IMG/VR virus record: IMGVR_UViG_3300009506_000214
Location: 1 to 23,090 of that record
DNA: 23,090 bases
Origin: a virus
Reading direction: 5' to 3' (one strand)
Made by a program: the position numbers and the translations under genes
In this document: piece after piece, positions 20,235-23,090 of the stretch
How the letters are laid out: each line of letters begins with the position of its first letter
Position numbering within the stretch: position 1 is the first letter of the stretch
Notes under the pieces: generated by a model
The model's input: the letters and a program-made list of their open reading frames with translations, nothing else
Databases searched by the model: none
What the model was told of the DNA's origin: nothing

Positions 20235-21030
20235 AAAAACAGCCGGTGCTATTATTTGTTTTAATAGACCAGACTATACTAAACAAGTATTAGATTCTTT
20301 AGAAAAATGTGAAGAATCTAAGGACATAGATTGGTATATTTTTCAAGATGGTATAACAAATCCAATAACTGGAAATTCTTATGCAGTTGGGAAAGAAGTA
20401 AAAGCTGTAGAAAATATTGTACTAAATAGTAATTTACCCATAAAAAAGTTTACTCAAAGTGAAACAAATATAAGTATACCCCAACAAAAATATTTAGCAC
20501 ACCAGCTTTTTAATGAGTATGATTTAACCATATTTTTTGAAGATGACTTAGTTGTTAGTCCTTATTATATAAGATTATTATTAATAATGGCTAACCAATA
20601 TCCAGACAAATTAGGTAGTTTATATAGGCAAAGAAATAGAGGAAATAATTTATATAGATTAGAATATTATAGCGGTGCTAGACTGTGGGGTTATTATATG
20701 TCTAGAGATGTATATTCTAAAATAGAGAAAGAGTATACTGAATACTATAATCAAATAAAAAAGATTGATTATAATGTTAGATGGCAAACACCTAATATAA
20801 GAAAAATTTTTACATATCCTACAATAATGCATGATGTTACATTAACAAGAGTATGTAGAAAAGTAGGTGCTAGAAAATTATATCCATACATATCTAGAGC
20901 AACTTATATAGGTAAAAATGGTGCTATAGCGTACAGGTCAGAAAAATTTTGGCATAAAAAAGGTATGCATCTACAGCCTAGTAATATTTTTTATAAAGAA
21001 GATAAGGAATTGAAAGGATTTAAATTATGA
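20224..21030 (+). CDS. Glycosyltransferase-like protein, GT-A fold (EDD motif)
   Basis: This 268-residue protein has FNRPDYTKQVLDSLEKCEES at the start, IDWYIFQDG, and FFEDDLVVSPYY with the metal-binding EDD at 106-108, followed by GARLWGYYMSRDVY and a C-terminal segment (ATYIGKNGAIAYRSEKFWHKK). This matches GT-A transferases related to family 2 and N-acetylglucosaminyltransferase I. It begins with GTG, with AAGGA eight bases upstream, overlapping the previous stop. It would add a sugar in the same pathway as its neighbours. Confidence 0.8.
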   Translation: MSFEKTAGAIICFNRPDYTKQVLDSLEKCEESKDIDWYIFQDGITNPITGNSYAVGKEVKAVENIVLNSNLPIKKFTQSETNISIPQQKYLAHQLFNEYDLTIFFEDDLVVSPYYIRLLLIMANQYPDKLGSLYRQRNRGNNLYRLEYYSGARLWGYYMSRDVYSKIEKEYTEYYNQIKKIDYNVRWQTPNIRKIFTYPTIMHDVTLTRVCRKVGARKLYPYISRATYIGKNGAIAYRSEKFWHKKGMHLQPSNIFYKEDKELKGFKL

Positions 21031-21695
21031 ATGTAGGAGTAATAATTGTAGGTATAGGTCAATGGGAAGAATATACTAAACCATTAGTATTATCAATTAA
21101 AGAACATGAACCTAATGCAACACAGATTATTGTAAATAATGGTTGTAGGTATACTTCAAGTGATATTAAAAATAGTTTAAATGTATTTACTTGTAATGTT
21201 TGGAAAGGTTTAGATACAATAAAACCAGTATCTTATGCTGAAGCTATAAATAGTGGAATAAAGAGAGCTGTAAATGTTTTTAGTTATAAAACTCCAGATT
21301 GGATAATAATTACCAATAATGATGTAATTTGTAATGCACCATTTATAGAATACTTAGAAACATTAGATACAAATTCTTTATATGGAAATAAAATACATAC
21401 TTCTCATAAAGTATTTAAATCTCCTACACCTTGGATAGATGGTTGGATTTACGCTATTCCATATAATATACTTACACATGTAGGTTTATGGGATAAGAAA
21501 TTTAAGATAGCTGGCTTTGAAGATGCTGATTATTGTATTAGAGCTTATTATAAAGGCTTCACCACTAAAAAATCTAATTTACCATTTACTCATTTAGAGG
21601 AACATATACGAAAAAGCTTTGAAGATTATGCTAAATATAAAAGAGAGAATATTGAATATTTGATAGAAAAACATGGACTTGAAAGAGTGAAATAA
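21027..21695 (+). CDS. Glycosyltransferase family 2-like protein
   Basis: The 222-residue protein has VIIVGIGQWEEYTKPLVLSI, YAEAINSGIK, then WIIITNNDVICN (NND at 97-99, the metal site) and FEDADYCIRAYYKGF (164-178), which carries the catalytic Glu-Asp of family 2 enzymes, ending LPFTHLEEH. It is the third transferase in a row, overlapping its neighbour by four bases (ATGA), which suggests a multi-step glycan. The substrate is unknown. Confidence 0.87.
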   Translation: MNVGVIIVGIGQWEEYTKPLVLSIKEHEPNATQIIVNNGCRYTSSDIKNSLNVFTCNVWKGLDTIKPVSYAEAINSGIKRAVNVFSYKTPDWIIITNNDVICNAPFIEYLETLDTNSLYGNKIHTSHKVFKSPTPWIDGWIYAIPYNILTHVGLWDKKFKIAGFEDADYCIRAYYKGFTTKKSNLPFTHLEEHIRKSFEDYAKYKRENIEYLIEKHGLERVK

Positions 21696-21698
21696 ACT

Positions 21699-22319
21699 AT
21701 GGAAGTTAATACTAGATATGGACCTATCCTAATGGATATAAATAATAGCCATTATGATGCACACGCTAATTTAGAATTTGAGAAAAAATTTGTTGAAGTT
21801 ATAGAAAATGATAAGTATGATGTTTTTGTAGATGTTGGAGCTGCTTGGGGTTACTTTAGTATTCCAGCTTCCCACTATTGTAAGGTAGTGTATGCTTTTG
21901 AACCTACAAAGAAAAGATACGATTTATTAAAACAAAATATTGAAGTACTTTCTATAGATAATATCAAATTAAGTAGACGAGCAGTTGGTACTGGTTTATA
22001 TAATTTATATGAAGGTAGATACGCTGGTCCAAAAGGTAAAAGACGTTCTAGAAAATTAGAAGCAAATTGGATTACCATTAAAGAAATATTAGAACCACAC
22101 CTAGATGAAATAACTATAGTGAAAATTGATGTAGAAGGTATGGAATTAGATGTAATAAAAAGTGCTGGAAATTTATCACAATATGATAATGTAACATGGT
22201 TAATTGAGAGACACCAATGGGGATATAGTGAAGAAGAGCTTCGTAATGCTTTAAAACCATTTACTGGAGAGCTAACTGGAGTTAGGAAAAGGACAAGTCA
22301 TTGGATTTTTAGGAGATAG
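21699..22319 (+). CDS. FkbM-family methyltransferase
   Basis: This 206-residue protein has the SAM-binding motif VDVGAAWGYFS (44-54), AFEPTKKRYDLLKQN with the acidic ribose contact, and KIDVEGMELDVIK (142-154), the signature of FkbM O-methyltransferases. Such enzymes methylate sugar hydroxyls on polysaccharides or glycosylated small molecules. Placed after three glycosyltransferases, it probably caps or decorates the glycan. The gene follows the previous stop by three bases. Confidence 0.92.
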   Translation: MEVNTRYGPILMDINNSHYDAHANLEFEKKFVEVIENDKYDVFVDVGAAWGYFSIPASHYCKVVYAFEPTKKRYDLLKQNIEVLSIDNIKLSRRAVGTGLYNLYEGRYAGPKGKRRSRKLEANWITIKEILEPHLDEITIVKIDVEGMELDVIKSAGNLSQYDNVTWLIERHQWGYSEEELRNALKPFTGELTGVRKRTSHWIFRR

Positions 22320-22321
22320 GT

Positions 22322-23038
22322 ATGGATTTAACAAAATTTAAAGATATACATAAAAATAAAAAAGCTTTTCTAGCTGCGTGTGGACCTTCTCTAAATGATG
22401 TTGATGTTTCAAAATTAGAAGATGAAATTGTATTTGGAGTAAGCCTAGCATTTAAAAAAGAAGGTTTGAATATAAAATATCATTTTATAGGAGATATGAA
22501 TATAGCTAGACAGTTTAGTGTTGAAATTTCAGCTAGTAATACTGAAACATTATTTGTATCTAGGGGTATTTATGAATTAGGTATTTTAAATCATCCTAAT
22601 ATGTATTATTTTGAAGGCGGTGGTGACAGAATTTTTCATGAAGATGTTTCAGAAAAAATCTATGGTGGTGGTACAAGTACATTTGTAGCTATGCAGTTTG
22701 CTTATTATATGGGCATTAAAAAACTATTTATAGTTGGTTTAGATCATTATGAAAAAGTACCAAGATTTAAAATTATACGAGCTATTGAAGGAAGGGGTAA
22801 ACCATTAGTTAGTAATATAGAAAAAGATATAGCTCATTTTGTAGAGGATTATTACGGAGAAAATGTTAGATATTTTCTTCCAGATACATATAAGATGCAA
22901 AAATCTTATTACAAAGCTAAACTTGCTTTTGAAAAGAATGGAAGGGAGATATATAATTCTAGTGCTAAAACAGCATTAAGTTCTAATATTTTACCAAGAA
23001 TGAAGTTTGAGGATGCTATTAAAATTAAGGATAGGTGA
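22322..23038 (+). CDS. DUF115/MptE-like protein
   Basis: The protein opens KAFLAACGPSLNDVDVSKLED, with a GPSL nucleotide-binding turn, and later has GGGTSTFVAMQFAYYMGIKKLFIVGLDHYEK, the pattern of the DUF115 family (6-hydroxymethylpterin diphosphokinase MptE-like), which is often found with flagellin- and LPS-glycosylation genes. It could be a transferase for a nonulosonic or similar sugar. AGGAG lies 6 bases before the ATG. The family resemblance is good, the reaction is not settled. Confidence 0.8.
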   Translation: MDLTKFKDIHKNKKAFLAACGPSLNDVDVSKLEDEIVFGVSLAFKKEGLNIKYHFIGDMNIARQFSVEISASNTETLFVSRGIYELGILNHPNMYYFEGGGDRIFHEDVSEKIYGGGTSTFVAMQFAYYMGIKKLFIVGLDHYEKVPRFKIIRAIEGRGKPLVSNIEKDIAHFVEDYYGENVRYFLPDTYKMQKSYYKAKLAFEKNGREIYNSSAKTALSSNILPRMKFEDAIKIKDR

Positions 23039-23040
23039 GT

Positions 23041-23090
23041 ATGAACATAATTATTACTAGTGAACATAGAGTAGGAAGTAGGTGGTTACA
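23041..23090 (+). CDS. Probable sulfotransferase, N-terminus only (cut by window edge)
   Basis: Only the first 16 codons are visible (MNIIITSEHRVGSRWL). The SEHRVGSRWL stretch resembles the phosphosulfate-binding loop (S-x-x-R-S/G-x-S-x-W) at the start of PAPS-dependent sulfotransferases, which would add sulfate to the glycan made by the preceding genes. The start lies two bases after the previous stop, with AGGTGAG just upstream. A longer sequence is needed for certainty. Confidence 0.6.
   Translation, partial: MNIIITSEHRVGSRWL

Overview
This window looks like part of a low-GC tailed double-stranded DNA bacteriophage (Caudoviricetes-like) or a related prophage. The reasons are tightly packed, mostly overlapping small genes, a nearly complete DNA replication and recombination set, three DNA methyltransferases of different classes, many tiny zinc-ribbon and membrane proteins, and a block of sugar-processing enzymes. 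Strong AGGAG-type ribosome binding sites and near-perfect extended -10 promoters of the housekeeping sigma type point to a bacterial host, perhaps a low-GC Gram-positive. The host cannot be fixed from the sequence alone.

Layout. A divergent control region at about 16.91-17.16 kb splits the window. To its left, everything down to base 1 is on the minus strand. In transcription order: family A DNA polymerase, RecA-like recombinase, a zinc-containing protein that is probably an ssDNA-binding protein, a first tRNA-like RNA, four very small proteins, a second (tmRNA-like) RNA, further small proteins, an N4/N6 methyltransferase, DnaB-type helicase, Hjc-like resolvase, a Cas4/RecB-like nuclease, an HTH regulator, a DEDD exonuclease, an N6-adenine methyltransferase, a dNMP kinase, a holin-like membrane protein, a GMP reductase/IMP dehydrogenase homologue, zinc-ribbon proteins, a PD-(D/E)XK protein and a C5-cytosine methyltransferase cut by the window edge. 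To the right, the plus strand carries small membrane and zinc proteins, a possible small terminase subunit, then a nucleotidyltransferase, three glycosyltransferases, an FkbM methyltransferase, a DUF115/MptE-like protein and the first codons of a probable sulfotransferase.

Working together. The left block is an early replication module: polymerase, helicase, ssDNA-binding protein and recombinase copy DNA, the resolvase and exonucleases process it, and the dNMP kinase and GMP reductase-like enzyme adjust nucleotide supply. The methyltransferases probably protect the DNA from host restriction. The right block looks like a glycan-building cassette, either for decorating virions or for changing the host surface.

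Most unusual points. (1) Two short RNAs have intact acceptor stems and T arms but no recognisable anticodon arm; the one at 11946-12034 closely matches both ends of tmRNA, including the alanine-identity G-U pair, but has no tag reading frame. (2) At least seven promoters share the same strict TTGACA-N14-TG-N-TATAAT plan, and two of them face each other across a perfect palindrome. (3) The C5 methyltransferase is overlapped along its whole visible length by a second open frame that starts two bases earlier.
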